Source: Mytilus edulis (lineage: Eukaryota > Mollusca > Bivalvia > Mytilida > Mytilidae). Taken from it: a stretch of DNA of 64,000 bases. The notes beneath the pieces were generated by a model, which ran no database searches, was not told the DNA's origin, and saw nothing but the letters and a program-made list of their open reading frames with translations. The stretch covers positions 46,149,838 through 46,213,837 of the forward strand of contig NC_092345.1 in assembly GCF_963676685.1 (NCBI RefSeq). The letters are read 5' to 3'. The position numbers were made by a program, and so were the translations under genes. Position 1 is the first letter of the stretch. Each line of letters opens with the position of its first letter. Shown here one piece after another: positions 11,895 to 23,220 of the stretch.

Positions 11895-12090
11895 TCACCA
11901 AGGATACTAGTATAATTCCGATAACAGACGTGCATTTTGTAACACAATAAAATCTTAAATGAAAAGTGGGAATGTGTCAAAGAGACAAAAACCCGATCAA
12001 AGAGCCCAAAGCCACCAATTGTTCTTCAACATCAAATCGCACATCCACGACTCATCAGTAGCACGGGTAGTAAGGTCGTCATATCGAGGA
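11895..12090 (-). repeat. Interspersed repeat, GGTCGGGTTGTTGTCTC family
   Basis: It contains GTGTCAAAGAGACAAAAACC and GATCAAAGAGC, the complement of the GGTCGGGTTGTTGTCTCTTT core seen at about 29878. A sister copy in the same orientation, also opening with CACCAAGG.TACTAGTATAA, is at 60523-60690. Confidence 0.75.
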
Positions 12091-12524
12091 GCGTTTAGTA
12101 CAGTGATTTTGCCATAATTTGAAAAAAAGTTGGTCATGGATAATTTATGTAACTTCCCAAAACAATTGCCTCAGTTCTTCTCAAATGAGCAAATAAAAAG
12201 CAAATTAAATGTTTGAATCTATATTGTAAGTCAAACTATCTGAATTGAAATTGTTGTAATTAATAAATTAACCCAGGATAACCAAGATATTCAAATTGGT
12301 ATGGTTGGTTAAGTGGTTGACATGGTTAAGTTAAGAGTCTAGAATTTCGTCATGGTTTTGGTTACATTTGTCATGGTTTAGACTAAAATTAATACATCTT
12401 TGTGGCACCTTAATATTGAGTTTGTTTGAATACGATTGTGAAAAATTAAAGTAACTCAATTTACTTATTGACCAATTTCGGTGGGCGTAAGCGGCAAAAA
12501 GGTCGGGCAAATCGTACACTTATA
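12091..12524. other. No gene seen
   Basis: Includes a loose GGTTGGTTAAGTGGTTGACA-type simple stretch near 12300-12325 but nothing I can assign. Confidence 0.45.
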
Positions 12525-12990
12525 TATATTTTTTACTCCGCGTAATGCATTGCAGAGTCAATGGAAATATTTGGCGTTTGTGTTTTCGTCCGTCCGTCTG
12601 TGCGTTCATCCGTCCGGTGTCACGTTTACAATTTTTGCAAGATTTTTTATGAAACATATGTCATATAGTTTTTTTTATAATAGTTTTGTTCAAAATTTCA
12701 TTGTTAGCACTCTTAAATGTACAATTCTTCCCAGAATTGTATGGAACTTGCATCATAGGTTTATATAAGCAATGTCTTGGACGAATTCAAAAATTAGTGC
12801 CGATCAATTAATTTTCATAGAGGTGTGTCTCTTAGAAATATAATTATATTGAGAACTGCATTTTAGGCGCTCTCATATGTACAATTCATACCCAAATTTT
12901 ATGAAAGTTGAATCATAGGTTGATATCAGCGATTTATTGGACTGATTTGAAAATTAGTACCGAAAGATTATTATTTTACTATCTAAAGCT
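12525..12990. repeat. Diverged two-copy tandem repeat, about 160 bp
   Basis: After a CGTCCGTCCGTCTGTGCG run (near 12588), two diverged direct copies follow. Landmarks TGTACAATTC, ATCATAGGTT and AAAATTAGT recur about 160 bp apart (near 12719/12879, 12750/12912 and so on). The frames 12481-12768 and 12908-13099 lie inside the repeat and have no domain. Confidence 0.6.
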
Positions 12991-13344
12991 GCGGTCACAC
13001 CTACCGGATAGCTCTAACGGATGCCAACCTGATGAAAAAAGGTTTTTCGTTGTCAAAATTTGTATCCGTTCGGTGTCCGTTGGTATACTGACCAAATAAA
13101 AGGGACGGGTAACGAATGCCTAAAACGGACATTTACAGGATATGCAACGTACGAGAAACGGAAACTTACCGGCCAGAACAGACGTCAAATGTACACCCCA
13201 ACGGATAAAATGGACACCTTACGAAAGCGTTCCGGATAAAAAGGATGAACAAGATACTAGTAAGCAGAAAATTAAAGTGAGCGATAATTATAATACATAT
13301 TTTTCAAATGGTGAACTTAGATACAGGTATCTTGTCTTGATTTC
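12991..13344. repeat. Probable interspersed repeat
   Basis: It starts with GCGGTCACACCTACCGGA and is rich in ACGGA/CGGAT words (for example GTATCCGTTCGGTGTCCGTT). It looks like a repeat consensus that has partly decayed. No gene is visible. Confidence 0.35.
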
Positions 13345-13931
13345 TTGATTGACAACATATTTGTTACGTTTGGAGGACGTGTTTTTCAACAGACTGTCGG
13401 AATTCCAATGGGAACCAATTGTGCCCCTCTTCTTTCCAACTTTTTTCTTTATTATTATGAGGCTGACTTCACGCAATACCCTTTAATCTTACTTTCCACT
13501 TTATAGAAGACGTTCTCTCACTAAATAATACAAAATTTGGTGTTTATGTTGAACGAATCTATCCTTTCGAATTAGAGATAAAGGATACTACATATACAGC
13601 TAATTCTGCCTCATATATTGACTGACATCTAGAAATTGACAATGAGAGTCGGTTGAAAACAAAACTTTACGACAAAAGAGAAGATTTCAGCTTCCCAATT
13701 GTGAACTTTCTATTTCTATGTAGCAACATTCCAGCAACGCTAGCTGGATACGGAGTATATATCTCCCAATTGATACGATATGCCCGGGCTTGTATTTCCT
13801 ATCATGATTTCCTTGATAGAGGATTGCTACTCACAAGAAAGCTTTTAGACCAAGAGTTCCACATTGTGAAGTTGAAATCATCTCTTCGTAAATTTTACGG
13901 ACGCCTTCCCGAATTGTCTGACCTTTATTAG
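13345..13931 (+). pseudogene. Reverse transcriptase fragment, decayed
   Basis: A 5'-truncated fragment of a retroelement polymerase. One frame gives FGGRVFQQTVGIPMGTNCAP followed by LLSNFFLYYYEADF, an RT palm motif block. After a frameshift and small deletion near 13480, another frame gives the catalytic region as FHFIEDVLSLNN, then YPFELEIKDTT. After a TGA near 13622 it continues as LKTKLYDKREDF through RKFYGRLPEL to a stop at 13931. The catalytic Y-x-D-D position reads F-I-E-D, so the enzyme would probably be dead even without the breaks. I believe the GIPMGTNCAP type belongs to Penelope-like or a related bivalve retroelement clade, but I am unsure of the clade. Confidence 0.8.
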
Positions 13932-14195
13932 ACTATTTACCGAATTTGTAATAATATAAGCAACACGACGGGTGCCACATGTGGAGCAGAATCTGCTTAC
14001 CTTTCCGGAGCACCTGAGATCACCACCAGTTTGTGGTGGGGTTCATGTTGCTTTGTAATCAGTTTCTATGTTGTGTCTTCTAAACTATTATTTGTCTGTT
14101 TGTCTTTTTATTTTTAGCCATGGTGTTGTCGGTTTATTTTCTATCTATGAGTTTGACCCTCCCTCTGGTATCTTTCGTCCCTCTTTTAAAGGTAC
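13932..14195 (+). mobile_element. 3' tail of the same retroelement
   Basis: Non-coding sequence continues directly from the RT fragment: GGTGCCACATGTGGAGCAGA, GAGATCACCACCAGTTTGTG, AGCCATGGTGTTGTCGGTTT and TTTGACCCTCCCTCTGGTATC. I recognise this as the conserved tail that usually follows this RT in bivalves. Similarity ends near CCCTCTTTTAAAGG. Confidence 0.6.
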
Positions 14196-14627
14196 CTAAG
14201 TCTCGCGACACAAACACAATTCTGCTTAAACAAAAAGTTCCAAGTAATAATAAAGATCTTGAATGATTTTTTAACTTCAGAACTGATAAAATTGATAACT
14301 GAAATTAAGATTGGAATTAATTGTGCCTGCAATTGTTCATTTTTTTCTGATGAGTTACACCTCATATTGTAGCAAAACAAGAATCATTTAATTTTAAGAA
14401 GCGTTCATAATTTCAAAATTTGCCCCTTTGCAGATACTGTCCTTTAACTGAATATTCCAATTATTAATGACTTTGTTGACTTCGAAAATAAAGGACAACA
14501 CAGAAACAGTTAAGTGTGCTTTAAATACCTCCTCATTCACACATAGTAAACTGTAAAAACTGAGATTAGTGACAGCCAAGCTATACGGCAAAAGATATCA
14601 TTTCGAATTCACTATAGTCCTATAATA
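14196..14627. other. No gene seen
   Basis: Short overlapping minus-strand frames (14186-14380, 14394-14591) lack domains. Nothing else is visible. Confidence 0.45.
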
Positions 14628-14711
14628 TAAGACTCTGAAGGTTCATATCATTTACATTCAACTTTTTATATCGGATTTTTTTTACTATCAATGTTGAACC
14701 TCAGAGTCTTA
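14628..14711 (+). mobile_element. Small inverted-repeat element (MITE-like), copy 1
   Basis: An 84-bp element with ends TAAGACTCTGAAGGTTCA and the complement of TAAGACTCTGAGGTTCA. A second copy lies in opposite orientation at 17676-17762. The two together with flanking AGTCCTATAATA form inverted repeats of about 100 bp around a 3-kb region. Confidence 0.75.
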
Positions 14712-15201
14712 TAAAATTTGTAATTTGCAAAAATTTAAATTAATAATCCATTGCCAAAACAAATAAAATTATTAGGAACAACCTAAATATGAATGAAAGT
14801 AACTTCTAACCGCATTAATAGTTTAAAATAATGTTCCTAATCCATCACTTTTATCCTCAGTTGACAAACAATTATTTTCACGCCATTTTATTTCAAATAT
14901 ATGTGCCGATTCTTTATTTTAACGATTTCGTGAACGAAACGAATTTGACGATAATATTTATAATCCATATAGTACAGAACAATGTCCAAAATACAATTAT
15001 AATGTATCAACAGATAAATAAAAAATATGTTTAAACATAAATTATAGGTATAACTTCTTCAGTAAGCGAGTCAATTCGTACCCAATAATTCTTGTGGGCT
15101 ACATGGGCTAGTCAATCAATCTTCGGTGAAATCTACATGTAGTTTGTTATTACAATTCCATACTAGAACTGTCAAATTCTGATTTTCAAATGCAGTTTCG
15201 C
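14712..15201. other. No gene seen
   Basis: AT-rich; the frame at 14831-15034 is low-complexity and unsupported. Confidence 0.45.
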
Positions 15202-15960
15202 GAGTTCACATAACGGGGGAGGGAGGGACAAACCAATCACCATTCACAACAAGTTCTCTACTTCAAGTTGTTAATTGAGCACCAACAGATATCATTGGCG
15301 AGTTGTGAGAGCGGGCAGGGTTATAAATGTCTTTGGATATATGAGTTCACGTAACGGGGGCGTGCGAGCCAAATTCACCAAATAAATGTTCTCTAGTCAA
15401 TAGAACGGGCGATGCGATAAATTTCTTTCGAAATACGAGTCCAAATGTTCATGAAATATGCTAGCGAGCGTGGCAATACATGATTTTCCAAGTACAGGTT
15501 CACAAAACAAAGGTGAGCTATTCTCATTCACCAAATGTTCCTTAGTAAGTTGTTAAGCATCACAAGATATTAATTTCTAAGTTGTGCGGGCCATACATGT
15601 CCTTCAAAATATGAGTTCACACAACGAAGTGAACAAGCCAGTTATCTTGTCCAAGCTGCTTAGAATGAACATAAATCAATTGCGAGTTGTGAGAGCGGGC
15701 GAGGCGATGATCATTCAAAATACGAGTTCATACAACAGTGAGCGAGCCAATTATCATTCACCAACAGTTCTCTTGTCCAAGTTGTTAAGCATCAGTAGAA
15801 ATCAATTTCTAGTTGTGAGAGCGGATGAGTATATAATTATCTTTCAAAATACGAGTTCATACAACAGGGGTGAGCGAGCCAATTCTCATTCACCAAACGT
15901 TTTCTTGTATGTATCAATAGAAATAAATAATCGCTGGCGAGGCAATATTTGTATTGCAAA
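15202..15960 (+). repeat. Diverged tandem array of about 110-155 bp units
   Basis: Six units are marked by GAGTTCACATAAC or close variants at 15202, 15343, 15496, 15613, 15724 and 15853. Recurring landmarks are CATTCACCAA, TTCTCTTGTCCAAGTTGTTA and AGTTGTGAGAGCGGG. The 132-codon frame at 15584-15982 repeats NTSSYN and VVRA peptides only because the DNA repeats. I do not treat it as a gene. Confidence 0.8.
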
Positions 15961-16024
15961 ATCGAGTTGTTACAAAGAATAATAGCAAGTTTTTAGAGAA
16001 GAAAGTTCAAGAGAGAATGCAATT

Positions 16025-16361
16025 TTAATCTCTCGGTGTTTGTAGAAACTCTTCAACACTAAATTTGCTCCTTTCTCGACAAGTACAGTTTTTTAAACAC
16101 TCTGCACAACATTTACAGGAAGGACAGCGACGTGCTTCAAATCGCATCCTTCGCCTTTCTTTTGTATTTGATTCATCTTCTATGAAGTTGTCTACGGTCA
16201 ATGCATTTACAATTAAACATCTGATACAAGTGCTGGTGCTTTTTATGATATCGCTTATATATTTGCCGGTGGTTTTTAGCGACAAAGTAAAGTTATAATA
16301 ATCGAACAAAACTGAATCCATCCCTAGCGCATCTGCCAGCTTCTTGCCAATATGATTTGGG
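16025..16361 (-). CDS. Hypothetical cysteine-rich protein or 3' exon
   Basis: A minus-strand frame is open from about 16361 to a stop at 16025, with the first ATG at 16321 (98 residues from there). The C-terminal third has a dense cysteine pattern, C-x2-C-x-C-C-x2-C-x3-C-x-C, within an arginine-rich context. This could be a small zinc knuckle or a disulfide-rich tail. Upstream of the ATG the frame continues as NVPNHIGKKLADALGMDSV, which vaguely recalls a death-fold helix and suggests this may be the last exon of a larger gene whose other exons I cannot find. The opposite-strand frame at 16065-16298 is its shadow. I do not recognise the family. Confidence 0.35.
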
Positions 16362-17675
16362 ACATTTGATATTTAAACTTTTCATGCATATGTTGATCTC
16401 GCAATTTTACCTTTGTTTTGTTGTGTGATGTCTCATTGAAGGGCTTAAAATATTATTATTGTTTGAATATGACAAGAAGAAAATAAGTTTTTTGGAAATA
16501 GTACTTGAAGTCGTTTAAAATAAGAAAAAGAAAGGGAAAAGTGGCCGGCAGATGAACAGAATAAGAAACATGAAAGATATTGTAATGCATAAATTCAAAT
16601 TTATATTGGTTTGCGTAATTCGTTTAATATTCATATCCTTTGAATCACTTTTTAATCACAAAATACTTATAGAATCACATTTTACCGTTTATTGATTTAC
16701 ATTTGACACTAGACTGCTTGTTACCGGTGAGCTATGCATTAACTGTATAACTATATATAGATATAAATTATATTAATATGTGAATCTTTTTTACAAAGCT
16801 TAGGTAAAAGTTTATACAAACAAAGCAAGCAAGCCAACCAAAGCTTTACTCTACAAGCATTATGAAATAAGCCCTAAAGTTGCAAGGAGATGTGGTATGG
16901 AAACCAATGAGACAAAATAGTGTTACATTAACAAGAGTTTAAATGAAGCTGATGTAAGCAGTTTATACCACATGGTCTACCGCGAGAGGAAAAAAAACGG
17001 CGTTATATATATGGCCATCAGGAAAAACCCCGCTGTAATGGCAAATCCCCAACATGAAAAAAATCTGTAAAGAAAGTAAATTGAAAAAGCCAACTACCTT
17101 ATTCATGTATGTAATAATTTTTACCATTTCCAGCTTTGACCATTATTTTTTATTACACAGCTATTTTTTTTATTGTTTTCAATAACTCTTTGTAGAAATT
17201 AGACATAGTATTCATTTATACAACCATACTTTACCTTTTTATGAATACTAAATGTCGCCTCTTAAGGGTTAAGAAAGATTTGAGGTAAGCTTCCTTTTCT
17301 ATTGATGAGGAAATAAGAATTAATTTGAATCATTTCATCATTTGTTATCATCTTAAAGTTAAAACAAAATTCGTTTTCCAAGGAATATTCTGAAATATGT
17401 ACAACTGATTAACATTCGAAAATATCTGCGGAACTTCTCGTACTTGACCCGCTTGACAATTTGAAATAAGGGGGGACAGTTTGAAAAGTGGTTCAAGAAA
17501 GGATATAAATCCATCATATGATAAGGTAAGACATTTTATTTATTATTTGAGATGTTCATTTGTAAGGATAATGACGTAAGTAAACTTAAAACTGCCGTAA
17601 ACATTGTCAAATTGTCGTTCAAAGTTCCCACAAAAATTCGTTGGGAATCCACTACGAGAAAATGGATGGTTGTTA
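16362..17675. other. No gene seen; repeat scraps
   Basis: Near 16885-16925 the text AGATGTGGTATGGAAACCAATGAGACAA is a reverse fragment of the CTCATTGGCACTCACACCACATC repeat family. The rest is AT-rich with no supportable frame. Confidence 0.45.
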
Positions 17676-17762
17676 TAAGACACTGAGGTTCAACATTGAT
17701 AGTAAAAAATAATATCCGATAAAAAACGTTGAATGTAAATGATATGAACCTTCAGAGTCTTA
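17676..17762 (-). mobile_element. Small inverted-repeat element (MITE-like), copy 2
   Basis: An 87-bp reverse-orientation copy of the element at 14628-14711, with ends TAAGACACTGAGGTTCA and the complement of TAAGACTCTGAAGGTTCA. Sharing continues outward through ATTATAGGACT, the complement of the left copy's flank. Confidence 0.75.
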
Positions 17763-17902
17763 TATTATAGGACTAGAATTCCCTATTGTGAATTTTGAAT
17801 ATTGATTTGATACACAACAGCAGGGGAAAATCAAAGGACATTCAATTCGTGTCATGATGCACCTGATAATCGATTACTGATTCAAGGAATCTATTGTATG
17901 TT

Positions 17903-18006
17903 CGGTGTGAGCCACAGCTCCGTGTTGAACTATAAACTATAATGGTTATTTTTACAAACTGTGATTTTGATGGGGATATCTCATTAGCACTCACACCACA
18001 TATTTA
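17903..18006 (+). repeat. Interspersed repeat, CACTCACACCACAT family
   Basis: It runs from TTCGGTGTGAGCCACAGCTC to CTCATTAGCACTCACACCAC. Better-preserved relatives are at 32430-32550 and 29455-29590, with reverse fragments near 16885 and 52235. It ends exactly at the hairpin at 18007. Confidence 0.75.
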
Positions 18007-18931
18007 AGGTCTTTCCTCTCCGCGAGGAAAGACCTGATTGTTTTTCTCCTGTTTTTTTTTTTTTTTTTTTTTTTCATCCAGCATTTGTTTAACATGGCCT
18101 CCCCTTGTTTCTATTGGAGTTATCAAGACCAAATATGGACCATCGGTAGACCTCTTCATGAAGTATTACCAGATGAGGCTGTGTAGGATTTCATCATCCC
18201 CGTTAGAAGTTATCTCCCTTTTATTGGTTTTTTCGACATGCCCCCCCTCGTGTTTTTGAAGATATTATGACCTTATTTGGACAATAGTTAGATCTCATCA
18301 TGATGTGTTACCATATGAGGCTGCTAAGGATTTCATCATTCCCTATGAGAGTTATGTCCCCTTGAAACAATTTCTTTCTTTTAAATTTTTCTCAAAAAGT
18401 ATTCAAGATAGAATCGATTTGAAAACGGCAACATGTACAGGACCAGATGGCAATGTTAATTAACATATACCATTATTTGTTGTTAACCCTTATAAGGAGT
18501 TATTTCCCTTGAAAAAATATAAACAATTTTTGAAAAATTGTATCTCGAGAACCGGAAGTCGTAAAGACTTGGGACCTACACCAATAATCTTAAGTTCATG
18601 TGACCTTTAATTTGCACCCAAGGTCAAAGGTCACCGAGTGCAAAAAAAAATTACGCTGCAATTTCAAGCTTTTATATTAAGAAAACAATAAGAGTTTGCT
18701 GCATATTTACAGCGTATAAAATGTTCCTCTCGACGAGCTCTACATTTTATACACTGACCTCAAAAAAGTCCGACTGTCTGTTCAAAAGTTACGACGGGAT
18801 GATTCTTAAAAGTATAGTATTGTGTGTATATCTTTTTAAAGGTAACAGATATCAACCTACTATAAACTGCAAAGATGATCAGTAGTTCAAGACCTTCAAT
18901 TTGAGGTCAATGTCAGGTCATGATGAAATTT

Positions 18932-18969
18932 CACCTTGACCTTCACATTTTACTATGACCTTGACCTTG
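18932..18969 (+). repeat. Paired TGACCTTGACCTT motifs
   Basis: Two direct TGACCTTGACCTT pairs are separated by about 12 bases, with more AGGTCA words at 18610-18640 and 18905-18920. TGACCTTGACCT resembles a nuclear-receptor direct repeat. It sits in repeat DNA, so a regulatory role is only a possibility. Confidence 0.35.
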
Positions 18970-19419
18970 TAATATTTGAAAGGTCAAGTGTTCCTGAGTT
19001 GAATGGTGATAGTCCCATGTCTCTACGACTTCCGGTTCTCAAGTTTTGTATTGCATCATATATTCGAAGATTAATTGTGACCTTGGTGAACTTTGAAATT
19101 GTCCCAATTCTTTTTCTATAATGTTGTCCTTCAACTGTAGATCATTTATCATTTAACAGATTTGAAATATCTATTGTCGTTTTAGAGATAATGCAGTTTG
19201 AAGTTTTTCGAGCGGAGGCATGTATTTCTGAATCATCAAAAGCTTACCACTTAAAATGTTTTAGAAATTGAAGAGGTTGACATAGTTATATGTTTGACCA
19301 AATACCAAAAACATTCCATGGAAAAACACACCAAAAAATCAATTTGAAATTTTCAAGTTTTGCATTGGCTTTGTAAGTTTCATAACTTCTATTTATATAA
19401 TTGATATTGCATCATTATT

Positions 19420-19960
19420 TGCACTTTGTCAAATGGGGTCATCTGATATATCAAATTGAAGGTCTTAATAAACTCTACTCAGAAATGAAAATTTTAAACC
19501 CCCTTTTCATCCCAGGGGGACGGGTGGGGTCATTTAGTGCAAACATTCAAATTTCTCAGATGGTAAGGTTGTCGCATATCAAATGAAAAAACATAAAGCG
19601 TACATTTCAAATTTCAAATTGACGTCTCCCAAAAATGGGTTGGATGGGGTCATTGAGTGCAAAAAATAAATGTTTTTTTAAGGTAGGGTTGTTGTATATC
19701 AAATGAAAGGTCATGATGTGTACATTTGAAATATCAAATTCCCGACCTCCAAAAATTTGTTGGATAGGGTTATTAAGTGCAAAAATCAAACTTTCAAGAA
19801 CATGGTGTTGTCGCATATCAAACGAAAGCTCATCTACTCTGTTCCATATATCATAATTCCGATCTCAAAAATGTAGACGGATGAGTTCATTAAGTGTAAA
19901 AAGCGAAAAGTTTCAGAAGGTGTGCTTGTCGTATATCAAACGAAAGGTCGTACAAAGTAC
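19420..19960 (+). repeat. Diverged tandem array, about 119-bp period
   Basis: Four to five units. Landmarks GGATGGGGTCATTGAGTGCA, GGATAGGGTTATTAAGTGCA and GGATGAGTTCATTAAGTGTA are spaced about 119 bp apart, each followed by GTTGT/GTCGCATATCAAATGAAAG. Frames across it (19401-19586, 19607-19816) are by-products of the repeat. Confidence 0.8.
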
Positions 19961-19993
19961 AATACGAAAACATCACTTTTACAGGAAAGACCT

Positions 19994-20840
19994 TTCAATT
20001 GTTTTACAAACAATTGAGATACTAGTCTTATATCTGTATTCTTAATGGTAAAGTTGAAGTCATTTTTTCGAAAGATTTAGACACGCGACCATGATCTTTC
20101 CTGACTATCTATGAAAGATAAAAAGATTAAGGTTAAAGATTTACGCTTGTTGTTTCCTCGTTTGAAATTGAAACAGGCAATGCTCATCGTCAAACGATGG
20201 TTGCAGTGCTTTATGAAAACCTTCAAGATTCTATTTGCAGAGCTTCTTTCATGGAAAAAATACTTATCCATCATTTCAATGAGCATCATTAGAAAACTAT
20301 TCAAGTCAAGCATGAATAAGTAGAAGTATGTATATATAACGTATTTTTCGCAAGGGAAAATATTTGAAAATTAATCGATAATGACAGAAGCTTTTATCAA
20401 CCATTTTTTCTCCAGCCCAATCGATCCGATATTAGACATCCTTATAAAAGGCCGTCCATATGTATAAGTGATTTGTTCCAAATTTCCCAAATGAATATTT
20501 GTTCACATCATATTTAGTTACATTATTTTCGCCGCCAAAATTATGTAAATCAAAACATAATGAACACTGCCATCCAAACATGATTTATGTATTTTCATAA
20601 AAATAGTTTTGTACTTTTTAGTGATGATGTCAGTTAACTTCATGCAGTTTCCGAAGTGACTTGTGCTTTTGATTGAATAAACTACTACGTAATGATCAAT
20701 AATGTTATGATTGTACCCACTATTTGTTATACATACACGATGTGTTCTCTCTATGAAGAGTACTCACATAGACTTTGCAAAATACAATTCAATCTATTTG
20801 AATAAAATACTGTTTAGAAATTTAAAAATAAATGTCGTTT
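19994..20840. other. No gene seen
   Basis: A basic 70-codon plus frame (20111-20323) and the overlapping minus frame lack domains and start context. I do not call either. Confidence 0.45.
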
Positions 20841-20841
20841 A

Positions 20842-21815
20842 ATAATTTAATGCTTCCGAACCGCTTTTCAGGATTTACCTTCATCAGGAACGCTCAAAGC
20901 CAAACATTTGAAATCCGAGGATGTATAAGAACCAAAACCGTCGAAGAGCTATATGTCAAAAATACCTAAAATAAATAGCCAAATGCATCTAAAGTCAACT
21001 TTGCCTGAGGGAGTTGAAACCTTAGTGTCTTAATAATTTCAAAAGGAGTAGGTCCGGTACATTTAAGGACCGATTTTGGCTTCAAATTTCAGGTTCATCT
21101 GACGAAAGATTTTGACCACTTTTTAAACACTTAAGTGTCTATTTTATTTTAATTAATTAGTTTATGTGAAAGATTGTGACAGATTTAGTCATTAAAAACG
21201 ATCCGATTCAAGCTCAAATATGAAAAATCTACCTAATATGCCGAAAAATGTCACTTTTCAGATGGTTTTTGGTAAAAATGAAAGTGGCCGCATCCGTGTT
21301 CATCCTCAACCTTTATATATGTTATGTATTATCATAAAATACAACTTACATTTCAATATTAAGGATGAAAACGAATGCGGCCACTTTCGTTTTACACGAA
21401 AACCGTCTAAAAAAATAACTAAAATGCTAGAATTAAGAGGATTTCAGTAATTTAGGATGATTTAATGGTGCTAGTACCGGATATATGTGCATTGTATTGT
21501 CAAAAACAGCCCATATGTATGTAGCAGAAGCATTCTACTGTCCAATAAATAACTATAGGTTTACATTTTAACAATTTTGTAAAACTGCTATATTTTGGGG
21601 CCAAAAAGGGGTCTTACTGAACCTACTCCTTTATAAACGCACAATTTTAGAAAGGTTTGTTAAATCATGTCAGTACCGAAGTACTGACTACTGAGCTGAT
21701 GATACCCTAGGGGACTAATAGTCCAGCAGCAGAGGTATCGATCCAGTGGTGTGAAAAATTGAAAACAACACGTTTAATAATTCAATGCGTCCGAGGCGCT
21801 TTTATACTATAAATA
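20842..21815 (+). repeat. Interspersed repeat split by the foldback element
   Basis: Left part: AATAATTTAATGCTTCCGAA, then TTTACCTTCATCAGGAACGC, up to 21041. A second start of the same repeat appears at 21772 (TTTAATAATTCAATGCGTCC). Between them lie the foldback element and a segment with a perfect hairpin GTCAGTAC-CGAA-GTACTGAC near 21669-21688. The order suggests nested insertions. Confidence 0.55.
21042..21632. mobile_element. Foldback element with short ORF, copy 2
   Basis: Second copy of the element at 4224-4774, with the same ends (AAAGGAGTAGGTCCGGTA and the complement of AAAGGAGTAGGTTCAGTAAG) and the same internal arms containing GAAAGTGGCCGCAT and its complement. The plus-strand frame is preserved (21220-21450, 76 codons), with the central segment ESGRIRVHPQPLYMLC identical to copy 1 and several replacements outside it. 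The copy is 591 bp because of a longer left arm. Confidence 0.8.
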
Positions 21816-23040
21816 CAAGATAGGTAGAAACCAATATTTAAACAGTGTAAAAGGTTTGATTTCAAAACATACTCAGCGAAGCAAAAAATACGAAAACTAT
21901 TAATGTAAATTTGTTTAGATCAAGTTTTTGGGCATGCAGCTTTCATGCTTTAGCGTATTTTATGCATTCAAAAGTTAACGGTTCAGCTTTCCTAGATAAA
22001 GAAAGTTCAGGAAGTTGGTTTGAATTACACATCCTTCAAATATTTAAAAAAAAATTATTACGATTAAGACAGTGTGCATCTTATTAAAACGGTCATTGTA
22101 CCATTTTATTTTATATATAGATACCTGTCATGATCATATGATTTAAATACCAATAGTATCAAGTTTAAATATCCGAGTTTATATAGTATTTATACTTTAA
22201 ATACGTGAAAAGAAAACCGAGAGTAGTAGGAAAAACCCATTGAAAACACATATATATTGGTTTGTTATTGCGTCAAATGAAGGATTTATGAAGGAAAGAA
22301 TAATCAAGTAAATTAATTTTGCTGATTTATATCTGTTTTCAGTGATATCTCAAATCATACTTGAGTTGTTTTATTTGTGTATGTTTTTGTGTTTTTAATT
22401 GTTATTATCTTGTATTTAAGTTATACATATGCGTCAAACTATGTACATGCCAAAGTCATTGTACATTGTACAAGCCCTTTTAACGCCTGAATGTACACGT
22501 AAACAAGTTCTGACCTTATGATCTCAAATTCATGTTCACCGATTGGACTTAAATTATCATTTTTGATCGATAACAATGCAAAACATGTATCCAAATTATA
22601 AAAATTCTAAAATGAAAAATTTTCAGGGCATGTACTCGATAATATGTAGCTTCGTGTTGTGTATATATTAGTCTAGACACCATCGTACTAACTATAGACG
22701 GAGGGACCTCCGAAAAACTCCTGTGGTCATATCAGCGATATGAATATAAATAAAAATAGAAATAGAAAGCGAACTCGTGCAATTTGATTTTTCTAGGTCT
22801 GTTTCATTTTCTATTATATATTGAGAATATATATATTGTTTTTACCGGTAAAAGAATGATTTTGTTGGTGGGTCGAATGAGTCAATCAAATGATTTATCT
22901 CTGTTTTACATTAATGTTGAATTTCTAGTGATCTTTTGTTGTTGGGATGTACAAGTACCCGGCTACGTCCATTTGTATTTTTGTCCATCTGATGAGTTAA
23001 GCATTTTCAACTGATTTTTATAGTTCGTTCTTATGTTGTA
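21816..23040. other. No gene seen
   Basis: AT-rich spacer. The frame at 22784-23014 has no recognisable domain. Confidence 0.45.
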
Positions 23041-23200
23041 CTGTTATACAACTGTCCCAGGCAAGGGGAAGGGTTGGGATCCCGCTATCATGTTTAACCC
23101 CGCCACATTATCTATGTATGTGCCTGTCCCAAGTCAGGAGCCTGTAATTCAGTGGTTGTCGTTTGTTTATGTGTTACACATTTACTTTACATGAAAGACG
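23041..23200 (+). repeat. Interspersed repeat, GTCCCAAGTCAGGAGCCTG family
   Basis: The order GGGTTGGGATCCCGCTATCA, TTTAACCCCGCCACATT, TGTCCCAAGTCAGGAGCCTG and TTCAGTGGTTGTCGTTTGTT is one I recognise as a frequent mussel repeat. The TCCCAAGTCAGGAGCCT segment recurs at about 29668. Confidence 0.7.
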
Positions 23201-23220
23201 GACAAATAAACTGAATATAT

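Larger units (their letters stand above)
18007..19993 (+). mobile_element. Candidate 2-kb repeat element with hairpin start
   Basis: The left edge is a perfect 12-bp stem with a 5-base loop: AGGTCTTTCCTC, loop, GAGGAAAGACCT (18007-18035). A T-tract follows at about 18050-18075. The right edge at 19983-19993 is AGGAAAGACCT, the complement of the left end. The interior holds TGACCT-rich text and a tandem array and no coding frame with a domain; the frames at 18038-18259 and 18936-19121 are unsupported. Element status is inferred from the matching ends only. Confidence 0.4.

Noticed and set aside
15584-15982. 132-codon frame as a repeat protein gene
   Set aside because: It lies wholly inside a diverged tandem DNA array; the peptide repeats only mirror the DNA.
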